Notes under the pieces: generated by a model
What the model was told of the DNA's origin: nothing
Database searches by the model: none
The model's input: only the letters and a program-made list of their open reading frames with translations
Source: an uncultured Ferrovum sp.
GTDB taxonomy: Bacteria > Pseudomonadota > Gammaproteobacteria > Burkholderiales > Ferrovaceae
Direction of reading: 5' to 3'
DNA: 40,344 nucleotides
Assembly: GCA_903909215.1 (NCBI GenBank)
Contig: CAIVUX010000008.1
Coordinates: 1 to 40,344 of the forward strand
Position numbers and translations under genes: made by a program
Part shown: positions 9,494 to 19,495 of the stretch, piece after piece
How the letters are laid out: the number at the start of each line of letters is the position of its first letter
Position numbering within the stretch: position 1 is the stretch's first letter

Positions 9494-10810
9494 TTGGCCA
9501 ATAAGGGCAACGAATCAGCAGGCAGCAAGTTAAACGACCTTAAACGCCGTCTGTGGTTTGTACTGGGTGCATTGGTGGTGTACCGGTTGGGTGCGCATAT
9601 CCCTGTGCCGGGTATTAACCCCGATGAGCTGGCCAAGTTGTTTAGTAGTCAGCAAGGTGGCATTTTGGGGATGTTTAATATGTTCTCCGGAGGCGCGCTG
9701 TCGCGTTTCACGGTGTTTGCATTGGGGATCATGCCGTACATTTCGGCATCCATCATCATGCAACTTCTAACCTCGGTGTTGCCGACCTTAGAAGCGTTGA
9801 AGAAAGAAGGCGAAGCAGGGCGCCGCAAGATTACGCAATACACCCGCTACGGCACTGTGGTGCTGGCGTTTTTCCAAGCCATTGGCATTGCCATCGCTTT
9901 GGAATCACAAGCGGGTTTGGTGTTGGATCCGGGAATGGCCTTTAGGGCCACCACCGCCATCACCTTAGTGACCGGAACCATGTTTCTGATGTGGTTGGGT
10001 GAACAGATTACAGAGCGCGGCATTGGTAATGGCATTTCACTCATTATCTTTGCCGGTATCGTGGCTGGATTGCCACGGGCTGTGGGCAGCACGCTAGAAC
10101 TGGTTAGAACCGGTGCATTTTCCTGGTTTATGGCCATCGCGTTGTTTGCCGGAGTGGTACTGATAACCGCTTTGGTGGTGTTTGTAGAACGCGGCCAGCG
10201 CAAGATTACGGTGAATTATGCCAAGCGGCAGGTGGGCAATAAGGTCTACGGCGGGCAAAGCTCGCATCTGCCCCTGAAGCTGAATATGGCGGGTGTTATT
10301 CCCCCCATTTTTGCCAGCAGCATTATTTTGTTTCCGGCTACTTTGGCGGGATGGTTTGGCAGTCATGAAAATTTTGGTTGGCTGAAGGACGTCAGCGCGT
10401 TGCTGAGTCCAGGACAACCGGTTTATGTGTTGTTGTACGCAAGCGCCATTTTGTTTTTCTGTTTCTTTTATACGGCGTTGGTATTCAACAGCAAGGAAAC
10501 TGCGGACAACTTAAAGAAGAGTGGGGCATTTGTACCAGGAATTAGGCCCGGTGAACAAACGGCGCGCTACATTGACAAGATCATGACGCGCCTCACCTTA
10601 ACTGGGGCCATTTACATTACCTTGGTGTGTTTGTTGCCAGAGTTTTTGATTGTGCGGTTTAATGTGCCGTTTTATTTTGGGGGTACATCGCTGTTGATCA
10701 TCGTGGTGGTTACGATGGACTTCATGGCCCAGGTTCAGTCCTACGCCATGTCGCAACAGTACGAAAGCCTGTTAAAGAAAGCTAACTTTAAAGGGCAGCC
10801 CTCCAGATAA
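9494..10810 (+). CDS. secY: Protein translocase subunit SecY
   Basis: This 438-residue inner-membrane protein is the channel-forming subunit of the SecYEG translocase. About ten membrane-spanning segments can be read. Family motifs include [13 protein letters not shown] in the first loop, [13 protein letters not shown] in the plug/TM2 region and the cytoplasmic loop [17 protein letters not shown] near residues 336-352. The start is TTG 9494, only 2 nt after the rplO stop with a weak ribosome-binding site, so coupling to rplO is likely. It ends immediately before infA with no spacer. Confidence 0.96.
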   Translation: MANKGNESAGSKLNDLKRRLWFVLGALVVYRLGAHIPVPGINPDELAKLFSSQQGGILGMFNMFSGGALSRFTVFALGIMPYISASIIMQLLTSVLPTLEALKKEGEAGRRKITQYTRYGTVVLAFFQAIGIAIALESQAGLVLDPGMAFRATTAITLVTGTMFLMWLGEQITERGIGNGISLIIFAGIVAGLPRAVGSTLELVRTGAFSWFMAIALFAGVVLITALVVFVERGQRKITVNYAKRQVGNKVYGGQSSHLPLKLNMAGVIPPIFASSIILFPATLAGWFGSHENFGWLKDVSALLSPGQPVYVLLYASAILFFCFFYTALVFNSKETADNLKKSGAFVPGIRPGEQTARYIDKIMTRLTLTGAIYITLVCLLPEFLIVRFNVPFYFGGTSLLIIVVVTMDFMAQVQSYAMSQQYESLLKKANFKGQPSR

Positions 10811-11029
10811 ATGGCTAAAGAAGATACGATCGAAATGCAGGGTGAAATTGTGGAAACGTTGCCGAATGCAACCTTCCGTGTGAAACTTGAAAACGATCAT
10901 GTGGTACTAGGACACATTTCCGGAAAGATGCGTATGCATTACATCCGGATATTGCCGGGCGACAAGGTTACTGTGGAATTGACGCCTTACGATTTAACGC
11001 GGTGCCGGATTACCTTCCGCGCCAAATAG
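10811..11029 (+). CDS. infA: Translation initiation factor IF-1
   Basis: This 72-residue single S1/OB-domain protein has exactly the E. coli length. It binds the 30S A site during initiation. The family pattern runs from [20 protein letters not shown] to [18 protein letters not shown]. Its ATG directly abuts the secY TAA with no spacer, which implies re-initiation after secY. infA within the spc block between secY and rpmJ is typical of betaproteobacteria. Confidence 0.97.
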   Translation: MAKEDTIEMQGEIVETLPNATFRVKLENDHVVLGHISGKMRMHYIRILPGDKVTVELTPYDLTRCRITFRAK

Positions 11030-11053
11030 CGTGATGAGCAGGAGTAGAGAAAA

Positions 11054-11167
11054 ATGAAAGTACAAGCATCTGTAAAAAAGGTCTGCCGCAAGTGCAAATT
11101 GGTGCGCCGTAAAGGTGTGCTGCGTGTGATCTGTGAAGATCCGCGTCACAAGCAGCGCCAAGGCTAA
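11054..11167 (+). CDS. rpmJ: 50S ribosomal protein L36 (zinc-binding form)
   Basis: This is a 37-residue gene. It encodes [20 protein letters not shown] followed by [17 protein letters not shown]. The zinc-ribbon ligands Cys11, Cys14, Cys27 and His32 are all present, so this is the zinc-containing form. The start follows GGAGTAG. It lies 24 nt after infA and 46 nt before rpsM, the standard junction of the spc and alpha blocks. Confidence 0.96.
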   Translation: MKVQASVKKVCRKCKLVRRKGVLRVICEDPRHKQRQG

Positions 11168-11213
11168 GCCTTAACTTTATAAACCGTTAAGCCAACAGGA
11201 ATTAGAGGTCGTT

Positions 11214-11576
11214 ATGGCACGTATTGCAGGGGTTAATATCCCAAATCACCAACATGCCGAAATTGCATTGACGGCAATTTTTGGAATTGGACGCCCCCGC
11301 GCCCGCGACATTTGCGCGGCCGCTGGTGTGGTCACCAGTTCTAAAATTAAAGATTTAACCGATGCAGAAATGGAAAAACTTCGTATTGAAGTGACCAAGT
11401 TTACCGTTGAAGGCGATCTTCGCCGTGAAGTGTCGCTGAATATTAAGCGATTGATGGATCTGGGCAGTTATCGGGGTTCACGCCACCGTCGTGGCTTGCC
11501 CTGCCGTGGCCAGCGTACCAGGACCAACGCGCGTACCCGTAAGGGCCCGCGTAAGGCCGTTCGTGCAACGAAGTAA
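11214..11576 (+). CDS. rpsM: 30S ribosomal protein S13
   Basis: This 120-residue protein (E. coli 118) matches S13 of the 30S head, which bridges to L5 and contacts P-site tRNA through its basic tail. Conserved stretches are [14 protein letters not shown] at the start, [12 protein letters not shown] in the helix-hairpin-helix region, and [19 protein letters not shown] near the end. GGAATTAGAGG precedes the ATG. It opens the alpha block. Confidence 0.97.
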   Translation: MARIAGVNIPNHQHAEIALTAIFGIGRPRARDICAAAGVVTSSKIKDLTDAEMEKLRIEVTKFTVEGDLRREVSLNIKRLMDLGSYRGSRHRRGLPCRGQRTRTNARTRKGPRKAVRATK

Positions 11577-11592
11577 TCGAAGGATTAATTGA

Positions 11593-11988
11593 ATGGTTAA
11601 GGCAAACTCAGCAACACGTGTACGCAAGAAAGTTAAAAAGAATGTGGCGGAAGGCATTGCTCACATTCATGCGTCATTTAATAACACCATCGTGACGATT
11701 ACCGATCGTCAGGGTAATGCATTGTCCTGGGCAACCTCGGGCAGCAACGGGTTTAAGGGCTCACGTAAGAGCACGCCGTTTGCTGCACAGATTGCAGCGG
11801 AAAGCGCAGGCAAAGCAGCGCAGGAATGCGGTGTAAAGAATCTTGAAGTACGGATCAAGGGCCCTGGCCCTGGCCGTGAATCTGCGGTGCGCGCCCTGAA
11901 CGCCGCGGGTTTTAAAATTACCAGTATCTCGGATGTGACGCCCGTGCCCCATAACGGTTGCCGTCCACCCAAGAAACGCCGAATCTAA
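11593..11988 (+). CDS. rpsK: 30S ribosomal protein S11
   Basis: This 131-residue protein (E. coli 129) matches S11 of the 30S platform, which shapes the mRNA exit site. Diagnostic stretches are [37 protein letters not shown] and the end [24 protein letters not shown] precedes the ATG, 16 nt behind rpsM. Confidence 0.97.
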   Translation: MVKANSATRVRKKVKKNVAEGIAHIHASFNNTIVTITDRQGNALSWATSGSNGFKGSRKSTPFAAQIAAESAGKAAQECGVKNLEVRIKGPGPGRESAVRALNAAGFKITSISDVTPVPHNGCRPPKKRRI

Positions 11989-12009
11989 CCAGGGATCAGG
12001 AGAAATAAC

Positions 12010-12639
12010 GTGGCAAGAAACCTGGACGCTAAATGTCGCCAATGTCGCCGTGAAGGCGAGAAGCTCTTCCTTAAGGGAGAAAAATGCTTTACGGACAAAT
12101 GTGCCGTCGACCGTCGTGCATATCCACCTGGCCAGCATGGTCAGAAACAAAACAACCGTCAGTCCGTTTACGGCGGACAGTTGCGCGCCAAGCAAAAAGT
12201 GCGTCGCATCTACGGCATTCTGGAACGTCAGTTCCGTAACACCTATCATGCGGCCGACCGCGCGCGTGGCATTACGGGTGAAACCTTACTGCAAACCCTA
12301 GAATCCCGTCTGGACAATGTGGCCTACCGTATGGGTTTTGGTGCTTCACGCGCCGAAGCACGTCAGGTAGTGCGTCACAACGGAATTTTGGTGAACGGTC
12401 ATCGGGTGAATATCCCATCGTTCTTGCTGCGTCCCGGCGATGCCGTGGAAGTAGCCGAAAAATCCAAGACACAGTTGCGCATTAAGGGCGCCACCGAAGC
12501 CGCTGAAGGACGGGGTTTCCCCGAATGGTTGGAAGTGGATGCCAAGGCCATGAAAGGTGTTTTCAAGGCTCGCCCATTGCGCAGTGAATTACCAGCAACC
12601 ATCAATGAATCTCTGGTGGTTGAGCTGTATTCGAAGTAG
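12010..12639 (+). CDS. rpsD: 30S ribosomal protein S4 (four-cysteine zinc form)
   Basis: This 209-residue protein matches S4, a primary 16S rRNA binder and fidelity factor that represses the alpha operon in E. coli. It starts at GTG 12010. The N-terminus carries Cys9, Cys12, Cys26 and Cys31, the same spacing as the zinc-binding S4 of Thermus, whereas E. coli S4 lacks this set. The S4 RNA-binding domain is seen around residues 98-160 ([20 protein letters not shown]). From memory this C+ form also occurs in Nitrosomonadales relatives, so it is a lineage clue rather than an anomaly. Confidence 0.96.
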   Translation: MARNLDAKCRQCRREGEKLFLKGEKCFTDKCAVDRRAYPPGQHGQKQNNRQSVYGGQLRAKQKVRRIYGILERQFRNTYHAADRARGITGETLLQTLESRLDNVAYRMGFGASRAEARQVVRHNGILVNGHRVNIPSFLLRPGDAVEVAEKSKTQLRIKGATEAAEGRGFPEWLEVDAKAMKGVFKARPLRSELPATINESLVVELYSK

Positions 12640-12675
12640 CGGGGAAGTAACCCCAGTTAGTCACAAGGATAAACA

Positions 12676-13662
12676 ATGCATAGCCAATCGAATCCTTTTT
12701 TAAAGCCACGCAGTATTGACGTGCAGAACGTTTCCCCCACCTACGCCAAGGTGGTGATGGAACCTTTCGAGCGCGGCTACGGCCATACGCTGGGCAATGC
12801 TCTGCGTCGTATTTTATTGTCCTCGATGCCTGGTTTTGCACCCACCGAAGTGAAAATTTCGGGTGTGCTGCACGAGTACTCCACTGTTGAAGGCGTGCAA
12901 GAAGACGTAGTGGATCTGTTATTGAACCTGAAGGGCATCGTGTTGAAGCTGCACAACAACAGCGAAGCCGTGTTGAAGCTGATTAAAGTTGGCCCTGGTG
13001 TGGTTACCGCCGGCGACATCGAAGCCCAACATGATGTTGAAATTATCAACCCCGAGCACGTCATCGCGCACCTTACCGCCGGCGGCAAACTCGATATGCA
13101 AATTAAAGTTGAACAAGGCCGCGGTTATCAGCCCGCCACTATGCGCAATGTGGATGAAGAGTCCCGTGCTGTAGGCGGCATTATGCTGGACGCCTCTTTT
13201 AGCCCCGTGCGACGTGTAAGCTACGCCGTTGAAAGCGCCCGTGTTGAGCAACGCACCGACCTAGACAAATTGGTCATGGACATTGAAACCAATGGTGCCA
13301 TCGAGCCTGAAGAAGCTGTTCGCTTCGCTGCTCGCGTGTTGATGGAACAACTCAATATCTTCGCCGATCTGCAAGGCACGCCCATGACATTGGAATCCAC
13401 CAAAGCACCGCAAGTAGATCCTATCCTCTTGCAACCCGTGGACGATTTGGAATTGACCGTACGCTCAGCCAATTGCCTGAAAGCCGAAAACATTTTCTAC
13501 ATCGGCGATTTAATTCAGCGCACCGAAACCGAGCTGCTGAAAACACCAAATCTGGGCCGCAAGTCGCTCAATGAAATTAAAGAAGTGTTGGCCACTAAGA
13601 GCTTAACGCTGGGTATGAAACTCGAAAATTGGCCGCCTGTGGGCCTGACCGATCGTCGCTAA
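12676..13662 (+). CDS. rpoA: DNA-directed RNA polymerase subunit alpha
   Basis: This 328-residue protein (E. coli 329) is the alpha subunit that nucleates RNA polymerase assembly. The N-terminal dimerisation domain (about 1-230) contains [20 protein letters not shown] and [21 protein letters not shown] linker leads to the C-terminal DNA/activator-binding domain (about 245-325) with [17 protein letters not shown] and [13 protein letters not shown]. It is 36 nt after rpsD and 29 nt before rplQ. Confidence 0.98.
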   Translation: MHSQSNPFLKPRSIDVQNVSPTYAKVVMEPFERGYGHTLGNALRRILLSSMPGFAPTEVKISGVLHEYSTVEGVQEDVVDLLLNLKGIVLKLHNNSEAVLKLIKVGPGVVTAGDIEAQHDVEIINPEHVIAHLTAGGKLDMQIKVEQGRGYQPATMRNVDEESRAVGGIMLDASFSPVRRVSYAVESARVEQRTDLDKLVMDIETNGAIEPEEAVRFAARVLMEQLNIFADLQGTPMTLESTKAPQVDPILLQPVDDLELTVRSANCLKAENIFYIGDLIQRTETELLKTPNLGRKSLNEIKEVLATKSLTLGMKLENWPPVGLTDRR

Positions 13663-13691
13663 GCGTCGACCGATTATTTAAGGAAATTATC

Positions 13692-14087
13692 ATGCGTCAC
13701 CGTTTAAGTAACCGCAAATTAAACCGCACCACCAGCCATCGGTTGGCGATGCTTCGCAACATGACCAACTCTTTATTGCGCCATGAGGTCATCAAGACCA
13801 CATTGCCCAAAGCCAAAGAATTGCGTCGTGTGGCTGAGCCTCTCATCACCATGGGCAAGGTGCCCTCACTGGCCAATCACCGCTTGGCCTTCAACCGCCT
13901 GCGCGATCGTGAAAACGTAGTGAAGTTGTTTAAAGAGTTGGGTCCGCGCTACCTTACCCGCAATGGTGGTTACCTGCGTATTCTGAAATTTGGCTTCCGT
14001 CAGGGCGACAATGCTCCCATGGCCTTGGTGGAACTGATGGACCGTCCCGCCGAAACAGCCTCAGCGGAAAATGCGCCTGAAGCGTAA
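13692..14087 (+). CDS. rplQ: 50S ribosomal protein L17
   Basis: This 131-residue protein (E. coli 127) matches L17. The start [20 protein letters not shown] and the internal [19 protein letters not shown] are diagnostic. ATG 13692 follows AAGGAAATT; an in-frame codon at 13629 is inside rpoA and gives no family sequence. It is the last gene of the super-operon and is followed within 25 nt by a strong terminator. Confidence 0.97.
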   Translation: MRHRLSNRKLNRTTSHRLAMLRNMTNSLLRHEVIKTTLPKAKELRRVAEPLITMGKVPSLANHRLAFNRLRDRENVVKLFKELGPRYLTRNGGYLRILKFGFRQGDNAPMALVELMDRPAETASAENAPEA

Positions 14088-14109
14088 AGAATTGAATGTA
14101 ATACCCCAA

Positions 14110-14136
14110 AACGCCGGCTCAGCCCGGCGTTTTTTT
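14110..14136 (+). terminator. Rho-independent terminator after rplQ
   Basis: The arms AACGCCGG (14110-14117) and CCGGCGTT (14124-14131) pair perfectly over 8 bp around a six-base loop, and a run of seven T (14130-14136) follows. It ends the alpha operon 22 nt after the rplQ stop. Confidence 0.92.
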
Positions 14137-14157
14137 ACGTGTGAACCCGGTGAACCC

Positions 14158-14240
14158 GGGGTCAGACCCCATGGGGGGTCAGACCCCCCATGGGGTCTGA
14201 CCCCAATTATTTTGGTTTTCTGTATTTGGGGTCTGACCCC
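14158..14240. repeat. Left cluster of GGGGTC(A/T)GACCCC palindromes
   Basis: Four copies of a 13-bp near-palindrome lie at 14158-14170, 14175-14187 (inside a longer G6/C6 version, 14173-14189), 14192-14204 and 14228-14240. The first two read GGGGTCAGACCCC; the last two read the inverse form GGGGTCTGACCCC. Copies two and three form a 13-bp stem with a 4-nt loop ccat, almost the same unit as the right-hand cluster. Elements of this sequence are, from memory, REP-type repeats spread by RAYT transposases in proteobacteria; no such transposase is in this window. Confidence 0.85.
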
Positions 14241-14241
14241 T

Positions 14242-14799
14242 ATGGTTGATGCTGCACCATTAGCCACGCACACCGCACCATCGGCTGCAGCGCTCGCACC
14301 CTCTTTTCCAGCGCCCAAGGTTACGGTATCTGTAGTTAAGAGCAGGGATGGTTTTATTGTGGATGCCACATTGGAGGTGGCGGCAGCGCCGGCCACGGTT
14401 TGGGATGTGTTCACAGACTTTGAACACATGACCGCTATTGTCACCAACCTTACATACAGTCATGTGCTAAGTAGCAACGGTAATGTGTGGGTGGTGCAAC
14501 AGAAAGGTGAGGCGAAATTTGGTTTGCTATCCTACCCTTTTGAGTCGGTACGGGAAATTAGAACAGAGCCCATGAAACGCATGATGTCTAAGAATATCTC
14601 AGGCACTTTTAAGAGCATGGAGAGCGAGTTGCAACTCATTCCCACCGCTTTTGGTACAAGTGTGAAGTATCACGCGGAGGGCATCGCCGATTCAATATTT
14701 GCCAAACTGTTTGGCTTATCGTTTATGCGTCATGAGTTTGAAGAGCAATTCACTGCCATGGCAGTGGAGATGCAAAAGCGTCAAATGGCGGCCAAATAG
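14242..14799 (+). CDS. SRPBCC (START-like) domain protein, N-terminus possibly remodelled by repeats
   Basis: The 185-residue product has one SRPBCC/polyketide-cyclase-like domain from about residue 25: FIVDATLEVAAAPATVWDVF is the typical first strand and helix, and SFMRHEFEEQFTAMAVEM is the long final helix. Such proteins bind hydrophobic ligands; the substrate here is unknown. ATG 14242 lies 1 nt after a repeat copy and has no normal ribosome-binding site. TTG 14212 is an alternative start that gives a short hydrophobic segment ending near DAAPLA, resembling a damaged signal peptide. The stop codon shares its last base with the first right-hand repeat. It lies between the rplQ terminator and uvrA (convergent). 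Confidence 0.72.
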   Translation: MVDAAPLATHTAPSAAALAPSFPAPKVTVSVVKSRDGFIVDATLEVAAAPATVWDVFTDFEHMTAIVTNLTYSHVLSSNGNVWVVQQKGEAKFGLLSYPFESVREIRTEPMKRMMSKNISGTFKSMESELQLIPTAFGTSVKYHAEGIADSIFAKLFGLSFMRHEFEEQFTAMAVEMQKRQMAAK

Positions 14800-14830
14800 G
14801 GGTCAGACCCCGCATGGGGTCTGACCCCTA
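14797..14830. repeat. Right cluster of GGGGTC(A/T)GACCCC palindromes (hairpin unit)
   Basis: Copies at 14799-14811 (GGGGTCAGACCCC) and 14816-14828 (GGGGTCTGACCCC) are exact inverse complements separated by gcat. With the flanking TA/TA they form a 15-bp perfect stem. The unit matches copies two and three of the left cluster except for one loop base. It lies between the SRPBCC stop and the uvrA stop, with no T-run on either strand, so it is a structural repeat rather than a standard terminator. Confidence 0.85.
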
Positions 14831-14832
14831 AC

Positions 14833-17673
14833 CTAAAGGTGAGATTTCAAAAAGGCGCCGGTAAAGCTTTTCTTATTAGCAGCTACCTGTGCGGGGGTTC
14901 CTTCTGCGATGATGCGTCCACCCCCTCCGCCCCCCTCAGGTCCTAAGTCCACAATCCAATCTGCGGTTTTAATCACATCCAAGTTATGCTCAATCACTAC
15001 CACGGTGTTGCCGTGATCGCGCAATCGATAGAGCACTTTCAGCAGTAAGTCGATGTCCTGAAAATGCAACCCGGTAGTGGGTTCATCCAAAATGAATAAA
15101 GTGCGGCCGGTATCGCGTTTGGATAATTCTAGCGACAGCTTTACTCGCTGCGCTTCACCACCGGACAAAGTGGTGGCTGATTGACCCAAGGTGATATAGC
15201 CCAAGCCCACATCCAGCAGCGTTTGCAGTTTGCGCGCGATGACTGGCACGGGTTTAAAAAACTCAAACGCTTTTTCTACTGTCATGCGCAGTACGTCGTC
15301 GATGGTTTTTTCTTTGTAATGAATTTCTAGGGTTTCGCGGTTGTAGCGTTTGCCGTGGCACACATCGCAGGGCACATAAATGTCCGGCAAGAAATGCATC
15401 TCTACTTTAATAACCCCGTCGCCCTCGCACGATTCGCAGCGACCTCCTTTGACGTTAAAGGAGAAGCGCCCTGGCCCATAGCCGCGCTCTCGTGCTTGGG
15501 GAATGCCCGCGAAGAGTTCGCGAATGGGCGTGAAGAGACCGGTGTAGGTGGCGGGGTTAGAGCGTGGCGTGCGCCCAATGGGGCTTTGATCTACAGCGAT
15601 TACTTTGTCAAAGTGATCCAAGCCCTCGATGGCGCTATGGGCCGCGGGTTCTGCGTTGCTGCCGTACAAGTGGCGTGCCACGGCATGGTGCAAGGTGTCG
15701 TTAATGAGGGTGGATTTACCAGAACCCGAAACACCTGTGATGCACACCAAAAGCCCCACCGGCAGATGGAGATCCACATTTTTTAAATTGTTACCGCTGG
15801 CACCCCTAATTACCAATTCACGTGCGGCGTCGGGCTTAAGGCGCTTTTCAGGTAAGGCGATGCGGCGCTTGCGTGTAAGGTACTGACCTGTGAGGGAGGC
15901 GGGGTTCTTTTCCACTTGTACCGGCGTGCCGCAGGCCACCACTTCACCCCCATGCTCGCCGGCGCCCGGGCCCATGTCGATGACGTAATCCGCCGCGCGA
16001 ATGGCGTCTTCATCATGCTCTACCACGATCACCGAGTTGCCGAGGTCGCGCAGATGCACCAAGGTTTCTAACAGGCGATGGTTGTCGCGCTGATGCAGGC
16101 CAATAGAGGGTTCATCCAACACATACATCACACCGGTCAATCCAGAACCAATTTGTGACGCCAGGCGGATGCGCTGAGCTTCTCCGCCGGACAGCGTGTC
16201 CGCCGAGCGATCAAGTTGCAAGTAATCTAAGCCCACATTGTTTAAGAATTGCAGGCGCGCCACAATCTCTTTTAGGATGCGCTCCGCGATGGTTTGTTTT
16301 TTACCTGTCAGCTTGAGATCCTGAAACAGCAACAGCGCATCTTTCAGCGGCAGGGCGCTTAATTCGTATAAGGCATGCCCCGCCACCTTTACGTGACGCG
16401 CTTCCACGCGCAGTCGGGCACCACCGCATTCTGGGCATATCTTTTCGTTGAGGAGCTTTGAGAGTTCTTCGCGCACAGTGGCGGAATCGGTTTCGTCATA
16501 GCGGCGATCAAGACTGGGGATAACGCCTTCAAAGACGTGTTCTTTTACACGAAAGCGTCCGCGCTCACCGGGGTAATGAAAGGAAATTTTTTCTTTGGCG
16601 GAACCTTTTAATACAATCTCTTGAATAGCGGCCGGCAACTTTTCAAAAGGGGTGTCGAGACTGAAGTCATAGTGGGCGGACAAGTCGGTGAGCATTTGAA
16701 AGCTGAACTGGTTGCGGCGGTCCCAGCCTTTAATGGCACCCCCGGCCAAACTTAAATTGGGGAAGGCCACCACGCGACGCGGGTCGAAAAAGCTGATGAC
16801 GCCCAAGCCATCGCAATGACTGCAGGCCCCCATGGGGTTGTTGAAAGAGAAAAGCCGTGGTTCCAATTCAGATAAGGAGTAACTGCATACGGGGCATGCG
16901 AAGCGTGCGGAGAATAAATGTTCTTTTCCTGAATCCATTTCTACCGCCAACGCTCGACCATCGGCGTGGCGCAGCGCAGTCTCGAATGATTCGGCCAAGC
17001 GTTGCTTTAAGTCGGGACGTACCTTCACGCGGTCCACCACCACTTCGATGGTGTGTTTGTGGTTTTTTTCTAATTTGGGGGTGGCATCAATATCCACTAC
17101 CTCGCCGTTGATGCGCAGGCGCACAAATCCTTGTGCGCGCAATTCATTAAACAGTTCTTGCTGCTGCCCTTTGCGGCCCACCACCAAGGGCGCCAAAATC
17201 ATCAAGCGTGTGTCTTCGGGCAAATCCAAAACATGGTCCACCATCTGCGCCACACTTTGTGCGGCCAATATGGTTTTATGTTCGGGGCAATAGGGGTCCC
17301 CCACGCGGGCAAATAAAAGGCGCAAATAATCATGAATTTCTGTCACGGTACCCACGGTGGAGCGCGGGTTATGACTGGTGGCTTTTTGTTCAATGGAGAT
17401 GGCGGGTGAGAGACCCTCAATCAAATCGACATCGGGTTTTTCCATGAGCTGTAAAAACTGCCGAGCGTAAGCCGAGAGAGACTCTACGTAGCGACGTTGC
17501 CCTTCGGCATAGAGGGTATCGAAGGCCAGAGAGGATTTTCCCGAGCCCGATAACCCGGTCACCACCACCAGACGATGGCGGGGGATATCAAGATTAATGT
17601 TCTTGAGATTATGGGTACGAGCCCCACGAATGCGAATACTCTCTTGAGAGGGTTTGGTTTGTTTGAGCATCAT
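14833..17673 (-). CDS. uvrA: UvrABC system protein A
   Basis: This 946-residue protein (E. coli 940) is the damage-recognition ATPase of nucleotide excision repair. It has two ABC ATPase modules, with Walker A GLSGSGKS at residues 40-47 and GVSGSGKST in the second half. Zinc fingers are visible: Cys260, Cys263, Cys284 and Cys287 in the first module, and CESC...CDVC in the second. Both signature regions ([14 protein letters not shown] and [13 protein letters not shown]) are intact. It starts at ATG 17673 with a second Met next to it, and is divergent from the MFS gene across 63 bp, an arrangement usual in betaproteobacteria. Confidence 0.98.
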   Translation of the reverse strand: MMLKQTKPSQESIRIRGARTHNLKNINLDIPRHRLVVVTGLSGSGKSSLAFDTLYAEGQRRYVESLSAYARQFLQLMEKPDVDLIEGLSPAISIEQKATSHNPRSTVGTVTEIHDYLRLLFARVGDPYCPEHKTILAAQSVAQMVDHVLDLPEDTRLMILAPLVVGRKGQQQELFNELRAQGFVRLRINGEVVDIDATPKLEKNHKHTIEVVVDRVKVRPDLKQRLAESFETALRHADGRALAVEMDSGKEHLFSARFACPVCSYSLSELEPRLFSFNNPMGACSHCDGLGVISFFDPRRVVAFPNLSLAGGAIKGWDRRNQFSFQMLTDLSAHYDFSLDTPFEKLPAAIQEIVLKGSAKEKISFHYPGERGRFRVKEHVFEGVIPSLDRRYDETDSATVREELSKLLNEKICPECGGARLRVEARHVKVAGHALYELSALPLKDALLLFQDLKLTGKKQTIAERILKEIVARLQFLNNVGLDYLQLDRSADTLSGGEAQRIRLASQIGSGLTGVMYVLDEPSIGLHQRDNHRLLETLVHLRDLGNSVIVVEHDEDAIRAADYVIDMGPGAGEHGGEVVACGTPVQVEKNPASLTGQYLTRKRRIALPEKRLKPDAARELVIRGASGNNLKNVDLHLPVGLLVCITGVSGSGKSTLINDTLHHAVARHLYGSNAEPAAHSAIEGLDHFDKVIAVDQSPIGRTPRSNPATYTGLFTPIRELFAGIPQARERGYGPGRFSFNVKGGRCESCEGDGVIKVEMHFLPDIYVPCDVCHGKRYNRETLEIHYKEKTIDDVLRMTVEKAFEFFKPVPVIARKLQTLLDVGLGYITLGQSATTLSGGEAQRVKLSLELSKRDTGRTLFILDEPTTGLHFQDIDLLLKVLYRLRDHGNTVVVIEHNLDVIKTADWIVDLGPEGGGGGGRIIAEGTPAQVAANKKSFTGAFLKSHL

Positions 17674-17736
17674 GCGTTAGCCATGGTTAACCTGTTAATA
17701 TACGCGAAGAATTTTACTTTTTCTTGCACAATCTAA

Positions 17737-18915
17737 ATGAAATCATCCGATAAAATGTCTCCTCAAGAATGGCGTGCCAGCTTGGGGCTAGCCGGTATTT
17801 TTGCCCTGCGTATGCTGGGCATGTTCATTATTTTGCCGGTTTTTGCCCTTTATGCAGTGGGGTTGCCCGGCGGGCAAGATGCCACCCTAGTGGGGTTAGC
17901 GCTGGGAGCCTATGGGCTGACCCAAGCCATTCTACAAATCCCCCTGGGTTGGCTATCCGACCGGGTGGGACGAAAGCCCGTCATTATGGGAGGTTTGGTG
18001 GTTTTTGCACTGGGAAGTTTCATTGCGGCCTCGGCAAACAGCATAGAGGGGGTTATTTTGGGCCGTATTGTGCAAGGGTCGGGCGCCATTTCTGCGGCGG
18101 TCATCGCGTTGACTGCCGACCTAACCCGCGAACAGCATCGCACCAAGGCTATGGCCTTGATTGGTATCACCATTGGTATTACGTTTAGTCTGTCCATGAT
18201 TCTGGCCCCCCTGTTGGAACCCGTCATTGGGGTGCCGGGCATCTTTACCATGACAGGGCTATTGGCACTATCGGCCATTGCGGTGGTGCAGTGGGTTATT
18301 CCCCAGCCCAGCGTTGATATCCATGCAAAAGTCTCGGCAGCGCAGTTTGCCCAGGTGTTGCGCCACCCCGAGCTGCTCAGGCTGAATTGGGGTATTTTTG
18401 TGCTGCACGCATTATTGATGGGCATCTTTGTGGTGGTGCCCCAAGCCTTGGTGAAGGCGGGCTTATTACAAGCGGATCATTGGAAGTTGTACCTGCCTGT
18501 AATGGGCGGATCCTTTGTGTTGATGATTCCAGCGGTGGCCATTGCCCATGGCAAATGGCGCAAAGCAGTGTTCTTGGCATCGGTGGCGGTGCTGTTATTG
18601 TCCACAGGGTTGCTGTGGTTGGGATTGGGTAGCGTAATGGGCATTGCTGCGGCACTCACGGTGTTCTTCGTGGCGTTTAATGTGTTGGAGGCGAGCTTAC
18701 CCTCGCTTGTTACCACTGTGGCACCTGCGCAGGCTAAGGGAACCGCTTCGGGTGTGTACAGCAGCATTCAGTTTTTGGGGGCGTTTACAGGGGCAACCTT
18801 GGCAGGAATCATCTCTAAGTATTGGGGTCCGGACAGCGTGCCGGTTTTTTGTGCCAGTATCGCCGCCTTATGGCTGGTGGTGGCCTGGCCCATGCAGGTG
18901 AATAAGGCCAGTTAA
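17737..18915 (+). CDS. MFS transporter, YajR-like
   Basis: This 392-residue inner-membrane protein has about 12 membrane spans. The MFS motif A, GWLSDRVGRKP, is at residues 71-81. Segments such as LRMLGMFIILPVFALYA, ADLTREQHRTKAMALIG and EASLPSLV closely resemble E. coli YajR. YajR carries a C-terminal cytosolic YAM domain and is about 450 residues; this protein stops after the last helix, so that domain is absent. The substrate is unknown and drug export is only a guess from the subfamily. The start could also be the Met at 17755. ssb follows after 18 nt. Confidence 0.88.
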   Translation: MKSSDKMSPQEWRASLGLAGIFALRMLGMFIILPVFALYAVGLPGGQDATLVGLALGAYGLTQAILQIPLGWLSDRVGRKPVIMGGLVVFALGSFIAASANSIEGVILGRIVQGSGAISAAVIALTADLTREQHRTKAMALIGITIGITFSLSMILAPLLEPVIGVPGIFTMTGLLALSAIAVVQWVIPQPSVDIHAKVSAAQFAQVLRHPELLRLNWGIFVLHALLMGIFVVVPQALVKAGLLQADHWKLYLPVMGGSFVLMIPAVAIAHGKWRKAVFLASVAVLLLSTGLLWLGLGSVMGIAAALTVFFVAFNVLEASLPSLVTTVAPAQAKGTASGVYSSIQFLGAFTGATLAGIISKYWGPDSVPVFCASIAALWLVVAWPMQVNKAS

Positions 18916-18933
18916 TTTTACAGAGAGGGCATT

Positions 18934-19377
18934 ATGGCATCAGTGAATAAAGCAATTTTAGTAGGCAATTTGGGCAAGGACCCAGAAGTACGTTATTTGC
19001 CTGAAGGGGGCGCCGTGTGCAATTTCAGTATTGCCACCACGGAAACCTGGAAAGACAAAGCGGGTGAGAAGCAAGAAAAAACAGAATGGCATCGCATCTC
19101 CATGTTTGGTAAGTTGGCCGAGATTGCGGGTGAGTACCTGAAGAAGGGTTCGTCGGTGTATGTGGAAGGGCGCATTCAAACGCGCAAATGGCAGAACAAA
19201 GAGGGCCAAGACCAATACACCACAGAAATTGTGGCCGACCGCATGCAAATGTTGGGTGGGCGATCAGGTGGTGGGGGTGGCGGTAGTTCAGAAGCACCAG
19301 CCAGTGGCGGCAGCAGCGCGCCTTCAGGAAAGCCGCCGGCTAAGTTTGAAGATTTCGCGGACGACATTCCCTTTTAA
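18934..19377 (+). CDS. ssb: Single-stranded DNA-binding protein
   Basis: This 147-residue protein has the OB-fold DNA-binding domain in residues 1-110 (start [57 protein letters not shown]). A Gly/Ser/Pro-rich linker then leads to the acidic tip DFADDIPF, which recruits repair and replication partners. It is shorter than E. coli SSB (178) because of the linker. A ribosome-binding sequence (AGAGAGGG) precedes ATG 18934. The position behind the MFS gene and opposite uvrA is conserved. Confidence 0.97.
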   Translation: MASVNKAILVGNLGKDPEVRYLPEGGAVCNFSIATTETWKDKAGEKQEKTEWHRISMFGKLAEIAGEYLKKGSSVYVEGRIQTRKWQNKEGQDQYTTEIVADRMQMLGGRSGGGGGGSSEAPASGGSSAPSGKPPAKFEDFADDIPF

Positions 19378-19386
19378 GGTTTATCT

Positions 19387-19422
19387 GATTGGCCCATCGG
19401 TTTGCATACCGTTGGGCCAATC
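19387..19422 (+). terminator. Strong stem-loop after ssb (no T-run)
   Basis: GATTGGCCCA (19387-19396) and TGGGCCAATC (19413-19422) pair over 10 bp, and the inner CGGT/ACCG adds four more pairs. It begins 9 nt after the ssb stop. No T-tract follows on either strand, so it is an mRNA 3'-end stabiliser or an atypical terminator. Confidence 0.5.
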
Positions 19423-19495
19423 GCAACCTGCATGTCAGAGGCTATACAATTGTTATCCGGTCCAGACCCCTACCCCGTATGCTCGGAGCCCCTCT

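Noticed and set aside
14071-14241. Upstream in-frame extension of the SRPBCC gene
   Set aside because: It would begin inside rplQ, cross its terminator and translate the palindromic repeats; the open frame is due to repeat composition.
17674-17736. Possible LexA box between uvrA and the MFS gene (CTGTTAATATACG)
   Set aside because: Only one half of the CTGT-N8-ACAG palindrome is present; the second half does not match.
19160-19495. Upstream extension of the DUF3455 gene into ssb
   Set aside because: It overlaps ssb in another frame, and the signal peptide begins at 19496.
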